A stretch of DNA of 64,000 bases from JAZIHH01 sp036678685 (GTDB taxonomy: Bacteria > Bacillota > UBA4882 > UBA10575), in the NCBI GenBank assembly GCA_036678685.1, contig JAZIHH010000020.1, forward strand, positions 434,001-498,000. The letters are read 5' to 3'. The notes beneath the pieces are model-generated. The model was not told the origin of the DNA, did no database searches, and saw only the letters and a list, made by a program, of their open reading frames with translations. Position numbers and translations under genes: made by a program. This document shows, piece after piece, positions 1 to 8,224 of the stretch; the stretch's first letter is position 1; every line of letters starts with the position of its first letter.

Positions 1-1134
1 GGGAAACTGAAGGGGTTCATCGACCCGGATTTACTGGTGGTCACCGTTTTGCATGACAGCGGATTAACTTCGGATCAAGTCTATCCTTTGTCGCAGATTA
101 CTACTTATTACTTTTTGGAACCGGTCAACCTGCATAAAAAAACCGAGGAAGAAAAGGGTAAGCTCCGGGTCCGGCTGCACGGTGCCGTAACCCCCGCGTG
201 TTCTTTGGGGCTCAGTTATTTGCAGACCGGGCTCACCTGGTACCCCGAGTATATCCTCGACCTGCATTCCGAGTACGGGGCGGAGTTGCTTTTTTCCGGG
301 GTGGTGACCAACGATCTGATTGATCTGGAAAACATCACGTTGTACCTGGCTGAAGAGGGCCCCGCTTTTACCAGGGAACTATCGCCGCTGGTGATTTTTG
401 ACCGGCAGGAAGAAACCTTGGCCCGGGCGGTCCTTACCAGCCGGGGAGTAGTGCCGGAAGCGGATACGGGATTTTATTACGGAGTCCAGGACCAATCCCT
501 TCCTTCCCTGCTGGTCTACTCCGTCTCCGGAGTTTCCCTGGGTAAAGGGGAGAGAGCCGTTTTCCCCTTGTTCCGGGGGGTGGTCAGGGTGGAACCCGTA
601 TATTGCCTTGAGATTTCCCACCCCGGTTACGGCAGGGAACTGCCGGAAATACCGGTGCACAAGGGGTACCGGATCTTCAATGATTCCGCTCGGTTATTTT
701 GGCAGGAAGGCCAGGTCCTGATTACCAGGGACAACATTCCTCTCGGCCTGCGGCGCCTGCCCTATATCCCCCCGGGAAGCAGCGGGGAGATAATCGTACA
801 AACCGACAGTTCCATCCGGGCGAAAGTCTCGGAGGAAGAATTTGAAAGGATTCAGCGGTCCCTGGTTTTTCAAGAACAAACGTACAGCCTGGTTAAAGTA
901 CGGGGAGAGATTACCCTGAAAAACCATAAAGAAGAAGCGGTAAATGTGGTCGTTTCCCAACTGCTTTCCGGCGAAGTGACCGCCGCCGGCGACGGGGGAA
1001 AGATTACCCGGAAGGCTCCGTTTTACCACAGCCCCAACCCGCAAACGGAAATAACTTGGGAGGTTGCTATTCCGGCGGGGGCGGAAAGGAAATTAACCTA
1101 CGTTTACCAGACTTATATCCTCCCCACAAGATGA
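1..1134 (+). CDS. DUF4139-like protein, 5' end cut by window edge
   Basis: The reading frame is open to base 1, so the start lies outside the window; 377 codons are visible before a TGA stop. The stretch around residues 75-120 (a 'LSYLQTGLTWYPEY' core followed by 'VVTNDLIDLENITLYL') and the C-terminal pattern of a conserved N-x-K in a beta strand, then a final 'ERKLTYVYQTYI' strand, resemble the DUF4139 fold. That family is of unknown function and usually lies in mucoidy-type or surface-associated proteins. No membrane helix is seen in the visible part. A promoter and a tRNA gene follow, so it is the last gene of its unit. The family assignment rests on pattern memory only. Confidence 0.6.
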   Translation, partial: GKLKGFIDPDLLVVTVLHDSGLTSDQVYPLSQITTYYFLEPVNLHKKTEEEKGKLRVRLHGAVTPACSLGLSYLQTGLTWYPEYILDLHSEYGAELLFSGVVTNDLIDLENITLYLAEEGPAFTRELSPLVIFDRQEETLARAVLTSRGVVPEADTGFYYGVQDQSLPSLLVYSVSGVSLGKGERAVFPLFRGVVRVEPVYCLEISHPGYGRELPEIPVHKGYRIFNDSARLFWQEGQVLITRDNIPLGLRRLPYIPPGSSGEIIVQTDSSIRAKVSEEEFERIQRSLVFQEQTYSLVKVRGEITLKNHKEEAVNVVVSQLLSGEVTAAGDGGKITRKAPFYHSPNPQTEITWEVAIPAGAERKLTYVYQTYILPTR

Positions 1135-1185
1135 GGCCGGTTTTGTTCCGGGGTCCGGCGGTTCCGGGGAACCGCTTCGTATCTC

Positions 1186-1214
1186 TTGACAGGAACCGAC
1201 TCTTCCGCTATAAT
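1186..1214 (+). promoter_or_regulatory. Sigma-A type promoter of tRNA-Leu
   Basis: A perfect -35 box TTGACA (1186-1191) and a perfect -10 box TATAAT (1209-1214) are separated by 17 bases. The tRNA begins 14 bases after the -10 box, which fits a start of transcription a few bases before the mature 5' end. Confidence 0.9.
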
Positions 1215-1228
1215 TAAATTACCAACAG

Positions 1229-1312
1229 GCCCAGGTGGCGGAATTGGCAGACGCGTACGTTTGAGGGGCGTATGGTTTATCCGTACCGGTTCAAGTCCGG
1301 TCCTGGGCACCA
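1229..1312 (+). tRNA. tRNA-Leu (anticodon GAG)
   Basis: The acceptor stem GCCCAGG (1229-1235) pairs with CCTGGGC (1302-1308), followed by A and an encoded CCA (1310-1312). The anticodon loop TTGAGGG is closed by a five-pair stem and gives anticodon GAG, which reads CUC and CUU. The T arm (ACCGG, loop TTCAAGT, CCGGT) is canonical. A long variable arm marks a class II tRNA, as expected for leucine. Single-gene unit with its own promoter and terminator. Confidence 0.95.
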
Positions 1313-1324
1313 TAAAGAATTTTT

Positions 1325-1364
1325 AACTGCTCTCGTGTTTTCTAAGACCAGAGCAGTTTTTTTT
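1325..1364 (+). terminator. Intrinsic terminator of tRNA-Leu
   Basis: The inverted repeat ACTGCTCT (1326-1333) and AGAGCAGT (1350-1357) is followed by a run of eight T. It lies 13 bases after the tRNA CCA. Confidence 0.85.
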
Positions 1365-1440
1365 GTTCCCGCCGCGTGAAGGCGAAGAAAATTTTGTCCG
1401 CCGGTTCCGGAAGCAACGGGACCAACCCGGCATAGAATTT

Positions 1441-1468
1441 AAAAAGCCCAGCTTTACAGCTGGGCTTT
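1441..1468 (-). terminator. Intrinsic terminator of the 1487-1864 gene
   Basis: AAAGCCCAGCT and AGCTGGGCTTT form an 11-pair stem with a four-base loop. On the minus strand the stem is followed by TTTTTAAATT. It lies about 20 bases after the minus-strand stop at 1487. Confidence 0.8.
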
Positions 1469-1486
1469 GGTTATTCCCGGTTATGG

Positions 1487-1864
1487 TCATTGGCAGTCGG
1501 CACAAATGGTGTTGAACCGGTTGGAAGGAAAGACCGTGATTTTGCCGGGCGGACAAGGGAGCTTGCGTTGTCTGATTTTGAAACCAACAATCTGAAGAAG
1601 TTGGATGACGGCCAGGAGTTGGTCAAGGGCCCTCGGGAGCTGCCGGTTGTTGCGCAGAATGGTTATAGCTTGGGTCAGGTGGCGAAGGATGGCTTGCTTG
1701 TGTTTGGCGGAGAGGGGAAGGTTGCGTACTCCCGCAATCACCGTCTCGATCTCCCCGCGCAAACGCTCCACCTCCGACGGGCCAAGGCGGCCGGGGCGGT
1801 CCAGGAAATTCGCCACCCGCTGGGAGACCTTTTCGATTCTTCGCAAAACAGCACAAGCGCTCAT
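1487..1864 (-). CDS. Hypothetical helical protein (125 aa)
   Basis: The family is not recognised. The start is ATG at 1864, with AGGAGGTGACTCC just before it, which is near-ideal ribosome binding spacing. The product is basic and mostly helical: residues about 5-100 hold leucine- and isoleucine-rich amphipathic helices ('AILRHLTQAITIL', 'LDQLLAVIQLLQIVG'). The C-terminus carries three cysteines (a single C followed later by C-A-D-C two residues from the end) that could bind a metal or form a disulfide. No signal peptide or membrane helix is seen. It stands alone between terminators. The strong ribosome site and the matching terminator make it a real gene. Confidence 0.7.
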   Translation of the reverse strand: MSACAVLRRIEKVSQRVANFLDRPGRLGPSEVERLRGEIETVIAGVRNLPLSAKHKQAILRHLTQAITILRNNRQLPRALDQLLAVIQLLQIVGFKIRQRKLPCPPGKITVFPSNRFNTICADCQ

Positions 1865-2082
1865 GGAGTCACCTCCTGTATTAGTTTATGAGCCACAATG
1901 GTGTGAAGAACAATATCTGTTTAAAACAGGCTGTTTCCCTAAAAAGATCTTCCTTTTACACGGGAGCACGCCCCAAACAGGAAGCGACAAGCCGCCCGGG
2001 CCCCGGCGGGTTTTTTTCTCCCCGGTTCGGAAGAGAAGTTATGTTATGAATCATGGGACCAAGCCGGAAGGACCAGGGCCGG
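1865..2082. other. Gap holding an orphan plus-strand terminator-like hairpin
   Basis: Between the small gene and murG no coding sequence is supported. A GC-rich hairpin (GCCGCC at 1991-1996 with GGCGG at 2005-2009) is followed by seven T at 2011-2017, giving a plus-strand intrinsic terminator. Both neighbouring genes run on the minus strand, so this terminator has no obvious client. It may block antisense transcription, or end an unrecognised small transcript. Confidence 0.45.
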
Positions 2083-3156
2083 TCAGCGGGAAGAAGATCC
2101 GGCTATGGTGGTAATGAGCTTTATTATTTCCTCCCGGGCGTTTTTCAGCGGGTAGCTTTCCATTTTGGCGATGAATTGATGCCGGTTCTCATAAAGCCGG
2201 AGGATATGTTCTTTTAATCTCTCCCCGTTTGCCTCTTCTTGCGGCAAGACCAGACTGAACCCGCGGCGGGCAAAGGATTGGGCGTTAAGGATCTGGTCGC
2301 CGCGGCTGACGGTCTTGGGTAAAGGAATTAATAAGTGGGGTTTCTTCAGGGCCAACAATTCAAAGAGGAAGTTGGCTCCGGCCCTGGCCACGCAGAGATC
2401 GGCGGCGGCCAAAACATGGGGCAGTTCGGGGCCGAGAAATTCGAATTGACGGTAGCCTTCCCTCTTTTCCAAAGCGGGGTCCAACTGGCCTTTTCCGCAG
2501 AGATGGACGATTTGAAACTGACCGAGTTCGGGAAGGATCGACCGGAGCAGGCGGTTGATGGGCGCCGCCCCCAAGCTTCCACCGGCGACCAAGAGAACCG
2601 GGCGGTCGGGGGAAAAATTGCAGAGGGCAAGACCTTTTTCTTTGACGCCGGAGAAGAGGGTTTGCCGGATCGGGTTGCCGGTAAGGACGGCTTTTTTGGC
2701 CGGAAGATATTTCATGGTTTCCGGAAAGGAGGCACAGACTACCGCCGCAAAAGGGAGAGAAAGACGGTTGGCCAGACCGGGAGTAAGATCCGACTCATGG
2801 AGAATGACCGGGATTTTATGGAGCCGGGCGGCAACCACGACCGGAACGGAAACAAACCCGCCCTTGGCAAAGACAAGACGGGGTTTTATTTTTTTCAAAA
2901 GCATGAAGGCTTGAGATAAACCGGCTAGCACCCGGAAAGGATCGGACAGGTTTTTTAACGCCAAGTAACGGCGGAGTTTGCCGGTGGAGATTGGATGGTA
3001 GGGGATACCCGTTTCCAAAACCAGTTTTTCTTCCATCCCCTTTTTGCTTCCTATATAGTGGATTTCCCATCCCCGGCGGCGGAGTTCCGGGATCAGGGCC
3101 AGATTTGGCATGACGTGACCGGCGGTTCCCCCGCCGGTTAAGACGATCCTTTTCAT
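2083..3156 (-). CDS. murG: MurG, lipid II N-acetylglucosaminyltransferase
   Basis: MurG transfers GlcNAc from UDP-GlcNAc to undecaprenyl-PP-MurNAc-pentapeptide on the inner face of the membrane, which makes lipid II. The N-terminal G loop (TGGGTAGHVMPNLAL, residues 6-20) and the second glycine loop ('GGSLGA', about residue 187) are diagnostic. The C-terminal domain has the 'RAGANFLFELLALKKPHLLIPLP' sugar-nucleotide site; the usual form is SRAGA-T--E. Start: the ATG at 3156 has GAGGAAGTG upstream; an in-frame extension of 21 codons has no ribosome site. At 357 residues it is of family length. It is isolated from any cell-division cluster, so it may be a second copy. Confidence 0.93.
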   Translation of the reverse strand: MKRIVLTGGGTAGHVMPNLALIPELRRRGWEIHYIGSKKGMEEKLVLETGIPYHPISTGKLRRYLALKNLSDPFRVLAGLSQAFMLLKKIKPRLVFAKGGFVSVPVVVAARLHKIPVILHESDLTPGLANRLSLPFAAVVCASFPETMKYLPAKKAVLTGNPIRQTLFSGVKEKGLALCNFSPDRPVLLVAGGSLGAAPINRLLRSILPELGQFQIVHLCGKGQLDPALEKREGYRQFEFLGPELPHVLAAADLCVARAGANFLFELLALKKPHLLIPLPKTVSRGDQILNAQSFARRGFSLVLPQEEANGERLKEHILRLYENRHQFIAKMESYPLKNAREEIIKLITTIAGSSSR

Positions 3157-3483
3157 TCTTTCACTTCCTCGGGTTTTTAGTATATTCCGCCCCGTCGAAA
3201 AGGGACCGGCAAGCCACAAGATAAAAAAGGATTATGCGCCTTATCTTTATTATTAACTAAGTATTGCCAAACTGGGAACTGAAATAGTAAATGTTCCGTT
3301 AATTATATAGACGAAACCGGCCGGGAACTTCCTAATTATTATTTAACCGAAAATTCCTTGCTATCCTTCTTTTTTCTTAAACTTTCACCTCATTCATACC
3401 TTGTAGGCAACGAGCGGCCGGGGGCTAGGGGTACTCCGGAAGGGTTGCGGAAAGACAAAGCAATAAGTTGAGGGGGGAAGAGT
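3157..3483. other. Divergent intergenic region (327 bp)
   Basis: This AT-rich spacer separates murG (minus) from the ABC operon (plus) and must hold both promoters. An inverted repeat GGAAC-N13-GTTCC lies near 3275-3297. No pair of hexamers is good enough to name a promoter with confidence. The ribosome site GAGGGGGG precedes the ATG at 3484. No coding sequence or RNA gene was recognised. Confidence 0.4.
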
Positions 3484-4431
3484 ATGATTCAAGTAGAAAA
3501 TGTGACAAAACTTTACGGCGGACATGTGGCCGTCGACGGTTTAAGTTTTTCTGTGGAAAAAGGAGAAATTCTCGGTTTTTTGGGTCCGAACGGGGCCGGG
3601 AAAACCACTACCATGAATATTATTACCGGTTATCTTTCCGCTACGGAGGGCACGGTAAAAGTCGCCGGATATGATGTGCTTGAAGAACCTTTGGAGGTAA
3701 AGAAAAGAATCGGCTATATGCCGGAAACCCCTCCCCTTTACGGGCAGATGACGGTCCGGGAATATCTTGATTTCGTCAGTGATATAAAGCAGGTCGGCCG
3801 GGCCGAAAAGAAGAGGGGCATGGAGAAGATTATGGATTTGGTAAAAATAGGCGATGTGCAAAACCGCCTGATCAAGAATTTATCCAAGGGATACCGGCAA
3901 CGGGTGGGTCTGGCCCAAGCCCTGGTGGGCAACCCGCCGGTTCTGGTGCTTGACGAGCCGACCATCGGACTGGATCCCAAGCAGATTATTGAGATCCGCA
4001 CCCTCATTAAAGAACTGGGCAAAGAACACACAATTATTCTCAGTTCGCATATTCTCCCCGAGGTCAGCGCCGTCTGTGAACGGGTGCTCATTATCAACAA
4101 AGGGAAAATTGTGGCGAGTGATACCCCGGAAAACCTCTCCCGGCGTCTCACCGGTAAAAGCAGGGTTCTGGTGCGGATTGCCGGAACGGAGGAAGAGGTA
4201 CGGCAAGTCCTGGCAGGCGTGCCGGGGGTTAAAAGCGTTGAAGCGCAAGGTTCCGTAGAACCGGAGACCTTTGATTTTTTAGTGGAAGCGGAAAACGAGG
4301 AAGATATCAGGAGACCGCTGTTTTCCGCCGTCAGCCGGGCCCAGTTGCCGGTGTTGCTCTTAAAACCGGTGGATTTAACCCTAGAAGAGATCTTTTTACA
4401 GATTATCACCGAGGAAAAGGAGGTATCGTAA
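3484..4431 (+). CDS. ABC-2 type transporter ATP-binding protein (GldA/NatA-like)
   Basis: Cytoplasmic ATPase of an ABC export system, first gene of a four-gene operon. The Walker A motif GPNGAGKTTT spans residues 34-43. A Q-loop region ('GYMPETPPLYGQMT') follows, then the signature LSKGYRQR (about 134), Walker B VLVLDEPT (about 153) and an H-loop histidine in 'ILSSHILPE'. After residue 215 a roughly 100-residue C-terminal domain typical of GldA-type ATPases follows. The stop abuts the permease start. The downstream GldG-family and DUF4340 genes mark the class of systems related to the Bacteroidetes Gld transporter, whose cargo in Firmicutes is unknown. Confidence 0.9.
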   Translation: MIQVENVTKLYGGHVAVDGLSFSVEKGEILGFLGPNGAGKTTTMNIITGYLSATEGTVKVAGYDVLEEPLEVKKRIGYMPETPPLYGQMTVREYLDFVSDIKQVGRAEKKRGMEKIMDLVKIGDVQNRLIKNLSKGYRQRVGLAQALVGNPPVLVLDEPTIGLDPKQIIEIRTLIKELGKEHTIILSSHILPEVSAVCERVLIINKGKIVASDTPENLSRRLTGKSRVLVRIAGTEEEVRQVLAGVPGVKSVEAQGSVEPETFDFLVEAENEEDIRRPLFSAVSRAQLPVLLLKPVDLTLEEIFLQIITEEKEVS

Positions 4432-5295
4432 ATGACGGCCATATGGAAGCGGGAGCTTAGAGCCTATTTTTTATCGCCGCTTGGCTATATTTTCATGGGG
4501 TTCTTTCTTTTGCTGTCCGGGTTTTTCTTCGCCGTATACAATCTCCTGCCGGCCAATCCCAACTACACCGCGGTCCTCGCCAACATCACTACGGTTTTTC
4601 TGTTTTTGATTCCTATTTTAACCATGCGCCTGCTTTCTGAAGAGGCTGCGGAGAAAACCGACCAGTTGCTTCTGACCAGCCCTTTGCGGGTGGTCGACAT
4701 TGTGCTCGGCAAATACCTGGCGGCCGTGACGGTCTTTCTTCTGACTCTTCTTATTACTTGTCTATATCCGGTGATTTTAACTTTTTTCGGTTCCATTGCG
4801 GTTTGGGAAATTATCGGCAGTTATATCGGAATTTTCTTGCTGGGATCGGCTTTTATTGCCGTTGGCCTTTTTGTCTCCTCCTTAACCGAGAACCAGTTAA
4901 TCGCTGCGGTGGTCACCTTCAGCGCCCTGCTGTTGATGTGGGTTATTGACTGGATAACCCGGGGCGTCCCCACCGACCGCGTTTCCGGCATCGTCTTTGC
5001 CGGGGTGATTGTCGTCGCCCTTGCTTTCCTGGTTTATTACAGTACCCGCCATTTGTATCTCAGTATCGCGGTTGTCCCGGTGGGAGCGGCGGTTATGGCC
5101 GCCGTCCATGCGGTCAAACCCACATTATATGAGGGGCTTATTGTGCGTTTTCTCAAGTGGTTTTCCCTGTTACAAAGGTATGAGGAGTTTCATATGGGGA
5201 TCCTCAGCCTGAGCCCGGTGGTGTATTATCTCACTTTCTCTTTGGCTTTTCTCTTTCTGACCGCCCGTGTGATTGAGAAGAAGAGGTGGAGTTAG
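4432..5295 (+). CDS. ABC-2 family permease (GldF-like)
   Basis: Membrane subunit partnering the preceding ATPase. About six hydrophobic helices are visible over 287 residues, starting with 'LGYIFMGFFLLLSGFFF' at residues 17-33 and ending with a helix near residues 262-280. The N-terminal 'WKRELRAYFLSPLGYIFM' is the common opening of ABC-2 permeases. The motif 'LTMRLLSEEAAEKTDQLLLTSPL' (about 63-85) is the coupling segment that touches the ATPase. The start overlaps the AAGGAGG-containing end of the upstream gene, so translation is probably coupled. Confidence 0.88.
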   Translation: MTAIWKRELRAYFLSPLGYIFMGFFLLLSGFFFAVYNLLPANPNYTAVLANITTVFLFLIPILTMRLLSEEAAEKTDQLLLTSPLRVVDIVLGKYLAAVTVFLLTLLITCLYPVILTFFGSIAVWEIIGSYIGIFLLGSAFIAVGLFVSSLTENQLIAAVVTFSALLLMWVIDWITRGVPTDRVSGIVFAGVIVVALAFLVYYSTRHLYLSIAVVPVGAAVMAAVHAVKPTLYEGLIVRFLKWFSLLQRYEEFHMGILSLSPVVYYLTFSLAFLFLTARVIEKKRWS

Positions 5296-5306
5296 GGGGG
5301 ATGAAA

Positions 5307-6800
5307 ATGAAGAGCTTAAAAATGAGCAGTCTTAAGCGGTTAAAAATAGGCGGTTTAAAGACAAAATTAAAGTTAAGCAATTTAAAGATGAGAGAATCTT
5401 TTCAAAGTAAAAAATTTAAACATGGCGGCTACGCTACCTTGATGACAGCGATCGTTCTGGGCTTGTTGATTCTGGTCAACCTTTTGGTGGACCAGGTACC
5501 TTTAAAAGCCGACCTCACGGAAAACCGGATTTATTCCCTTTCCGACCAGACCTATCAGATTCTCGACAATTTGGAACGGGAAGTAGTAATTTACGGCGTG
5601 GCCGAAACCGGCAAGGAAAACCGGGTAGTGGACGAGATCTTACAAAAATATACCAACAGGTCAAAAAAAGTTACCCTGGAATATGTTGATCCTTACCGGA
5701 ACCCAGGCTTTTTCCGGCAATTTACCGAGGACGGCGGTAATATCAGTGAAGGAAGTTATATTGTCACCAGCGGCGACAAGTACCGGGTGATCAACCGTTA
5801 TGATTTATATAATTACAGTTACGAAAATCCCTTTCAACCACGGGTCACTTCGCTGGCGGTCGAAGAACGGATTACCGGGGCCATCCTCTATGTCACCGCC
5901 GAAAAAACACCGGTTATTTACAGTCTGACGGGCCATGCCGAAGATAGTCTCCCCTACGAGCTCAGGGAGAAACTGGAGTATGAAAACTATGAACTTAAGG
6001 AGTTGAATATTCTTACCGCCGGGGAAATACCGGCGGACACCGATGTGTTGCTTATGGTATCGCCCAAAAGGGACCTTACGGCGGAGGAGGAAGAAAAGAT
6101 CCGGGAGTATCTGACCGGCGGGGGCCGGGCCCTGTTCATTTTCGACATGTACGCCGCGGATCTGGAGAATATCGGGTCTTTGCTGGGCAGTTACGGGGCG
6201 GCTCTGCAGCCGGTAGTAGTGGTGGAAGGGGACGGCAACCATCACGCCGGAAATCAAGTTTGGTTGTTTCCGCGGATGGCAAGCCATGAGATCCTTAACC
6301 CCCTGCAGACAGACCAGATCCCGGTCCTCATCCCCGCCGCGCAGAGTCTGGAGATCCTCTCTGTGAAACGGCGTACTCTTGAGTTGACTCCTTTGTTGAC
6401 AAGTTCGGAAAGATCGTGGGGGAAAACCGGTTTGGAAATCACCACTTTGGAAAAGGAAGCCGGTGATCTTGACGGTCCGTTAAACATTGCCCTGGCCGTT
6501 GTTGACCGTCCCGGCTCCGGGAAGAAGGAGACCAGAATCGTCCTGGTGGCCAATGCGGCCTTTTTGAACCGGCAGTTTATAAACGCGATCCCCGGCAATA
6601 TGGACTTTTTCATTAACAGCCTGAATTGGCTGCAGGATCGCCAGGAAGTAATCTCCATCCGCCCGAAAAGCCTGTTGACCATGCGTTTGCGGATTACCGG
6701 CCTTCAATCCCTCCTCTTGTCCGGAGTGACGGTGCTCCTTATTCCTTTGGGCGTGTTGGGAACCGGCTTGTTTGTCTGGTTAAGGAGGCGACACCTGTGA
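5307..6800 (+). CDS. GldG-family ABC auxiliary protein
   Basis: Large membrane-anchored component of the same transporter. After an N-terminal lysine-rich segment there is one helix (about residues 45-62), a long extracytoplasmic GldG/IFT52-like domain ('LTENRIYSLSDQTYQIL', 'VTAEKTPVIYSLTGHAEDS', 'LLMVSPKRDLTAEEEEKI'), and a C-terminal helix followed by RRR. The family sits between a permease and a DUF4340 gene in many bacteria. Start choice: ATG 5307 lies six bases after GGGGGG; ATG 5301 touches that site and GTG 5286 has none. The first 40 residues repeat L-K units, which is unusual (see findings). Confidence 0.85.
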   Translation: MKSLKMSSLKRLKIGGLKTKLKLSNLKMRESFQSKKFKHGGYATLMTAIVLGLLILVNLLVDQVPLKADLTENRIYSLSDQTYQILDNLEREVVIYGVAETGKENRVVDEILQKYTNRSKKVTLEYVDPYRNPGFFRQFTEDGGNISEGSYIVTSGDKYRVINRYDLYNYSYENPFQPRVTSLAVEERITGAILYVTAEKTPVIYSLTGHAEDSLPYELREKLEYENYELKELNILTAGEIPADTDVLLMVSPKRDLTAEEEEKIREYLTGGGRALFIFDMYAADLENIGSLLGSYGAALQPVVVVEGDGNHHAGNQVWLFPRMASHEILNPLQTDQIPVLIPAAQSLEILSVKRRTLELTPLLTSSERSWGKTGLEITTLEKEAGDLDGPLNIALAVVDRPGSGKKETRIVLVANAAFLNRQFINAIPGNMDFFINSLNWLQDRQEVISIRPKSLLTMRLRITGLQSLLLSGVTVLLIPLGVLGTGLFVWLRRRHL

Positions 6801-8185
6801 GCGGTAAAAGAACCAGGAATTTACTTTTCGCGGCTCTCCTTTTCCTGGCGGTGGCCGCCGGCTACTTCTATCTGGCGCACCGCCCGCAAGAAACAGAGGA
6901 GATTCCGGTCAGCACCTCCATTGAACTGGCGGATTTTGGGCCGGACGACTTGATACAAATGATCTTGGAATCGGAAAAGGAACGGTTGGTGCTGGAAAAA
7001 GAAGACGGGGAATGGAAGGCGGCTCACGACCGTTCTTTGGAACTGGACCAGTACCGGGCGGACAATATTGCCAGCAGTTTCTGTAACTTGTGCGCGGATA
7101 AAGTGGTGGCTGAGGATCCGGCGGATTTGGCCGCCTACGGGCTGGAAAAGCCGGCGGTCAGGGCCACGGCGGTTCTCAAGGACGGCAGCAGGCGGGTGTT
7201 TTACCTTGGCGACCGGACGCCGGTGGGTACCGGCTATTATCTAAAAGTCCAGGACCAGCCGGAAATTTATACCATCGGAACCTGGTACGGACGGAATTTA
7301 TCCTCCCTTTTGGCGGATGTACGTTCCCGGAGCTTGCCGGCTTTCTCCCCGGAAGAGGCGGTATACTTCCGCCGGGTCTGGGAAAACCGGCCGGTGGTGG
7401 AGGTAAAAAAGGAAGAGGACACCGAAGAGGAGAGCGAATTTTCCTTGGGGGCATGGCGCATGGTGCAGCCTTACCGCCGGACTCTGGGCGTGCGCACGGA
7501 CAAGCTTCAGGAGTTGTTGTACAGTCTGGCCGGCCTGGAAATTGACGAGTTCATTGACGATCAACCCGTGGATCTGAGGAAGTATGGGTTGGACCGGCCC
7601 CGGGGTGAAGTGTTGGTCAGAGATGCGGAAAACACCCTTCATCTCTATTTCGGGGATGACTATGACGGGGAAAACGTCTATTGTCAAGTCGCCGGCAGCA
7701 ACAGGGTTTACGGTGTCAAACGGAGAAACTTGTCTTTTATGGAGACCTCCCCTTTTGATTTGGTCGAAAAGTTTGCTTACATTGTCTTCATCGATTATGT
7801 GGATAAAATAGAGATCAAGGCGCCGGGAGAAAGTTATGAATTGACCATGACCCGCCTGGCCGGAGAAGAAGAGGATGGCGAAGAAACGGTGATCTACCGT
7901 GTGAACGGCCTTGAAGTGGAAGAAATGGATTTCCGTCGGGTTTACCAGCAGATTATCGGTTTGACCGTAGAGGCGGAAAACGATAAAATACTGACGGAGA
8001 AACCGGAAATCACCGTTACTTTTCTGCTTAATACCGGTGCGGAACGAAAGGTTGTTGTTGACTATGTCCCTTACAACCGGGATTTTTATGCGGTCTTCCG
8101 CGACGGGAGCGGGGATTTTCTCATCTCCCGGCAACAGGTGGAGGAGATGTTGACCGCGGTGGAGGAGTTGGCCCGGGGAGAGTAG
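6797..8185 (+). CDS. DUF4340 domain protein, fourth gene of the ABC operon
   Basis: The GTG at 6797 overlaps the stop of the upstream gene (GTGA) and follows AAGGAGGCG, so translation is coupled; a longer in-frame extension to 6626 lies inside the GldG gene and is rejected. A single N-terminal membrane helix ('NLLFAALLFLAVAAGYFYLA', residues 7-26) anchors about 430 extracytoplasmic residues. Repeats of a 'YGLEKPAVRATAVLKDGS...FYLGDRTPVGTGYYLKV' unit occur twice or more, the hallmark of DUF4340. A highly acidic insert sits near residue 210. Function is unknown beyond association with GldG-type exporters. Confidence 0.88.
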   Translation: MSGKRTRNLLFAALLFLAVAAGYFYLAHRPQETEEIPVSTSIELADFGPDDLIQMILESEKERLVLEKEDGEWKAAHDRSLELDQYRADNIASSFCNLCADKVVAEDPADLAAYGLEKPAVRATAVLKDGSRRVFYLGDRTPVGTGYYLKVQDQPEIYTIGTWYGRNLSSLLADVRSRSLPAFSPEEAVYFRRVWENRPVVEVKKEEDTEEESEFSLGAWRMVQPYRRTLGVRTDKLQELLYSLAGLEIDEFIDDQPVDLRKYGLDRPRGEVLVRDAENTLHLYFGDDYDGENVYCQVAGSNRVYGVKRRNLSFMETSPFDLVEKFAYIVFIDYVDKIEIKAPGESYELTMTRLAGEEEDGEETVIYRVNGLEVEEMDFRRVYQQIIGLTVEAENDKILTEKPEITVTFLLNTGAERKVVVDYVPYNRDFYAVFRDGSGDFLISRQQVEEMLTAVEELARGE

Positions 8186-8224
8186 GAGGTTGAAAGAAGA
8201 GGGGGCGCCGGACGGGGAGGGATT

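Noticed and set aside
1113..1313. Minus-strand open frame of 66 codons beginning 'MVPRTGLEPVRINH'
   Set aside because: It is the antisense of the tRNA-Leu gene, a well-known false protein.
1605..2114. Plus-strand open frame of 169 codons
   Set aside because: It is antisense to the 1487-1864 gene, has no ribosome site, and an unlikely composition.
2335..2919. Plus-strand open frame of 194 codons over murG
   Set aside because: Shadow of murG in GC-rich DNA; no ribosome site or family pattern.
3738..4442. Minus-strand open frame of 234 codons over the ABC ATPase gene
   Set aside because: Serine/arginine-rich shadow frame of a clearly coding gene.
7298..8134. Minus-strand open frame of 278 codons over the DUF4340 gene
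   Set aside because: Antisense of a supported gene with no start signal.
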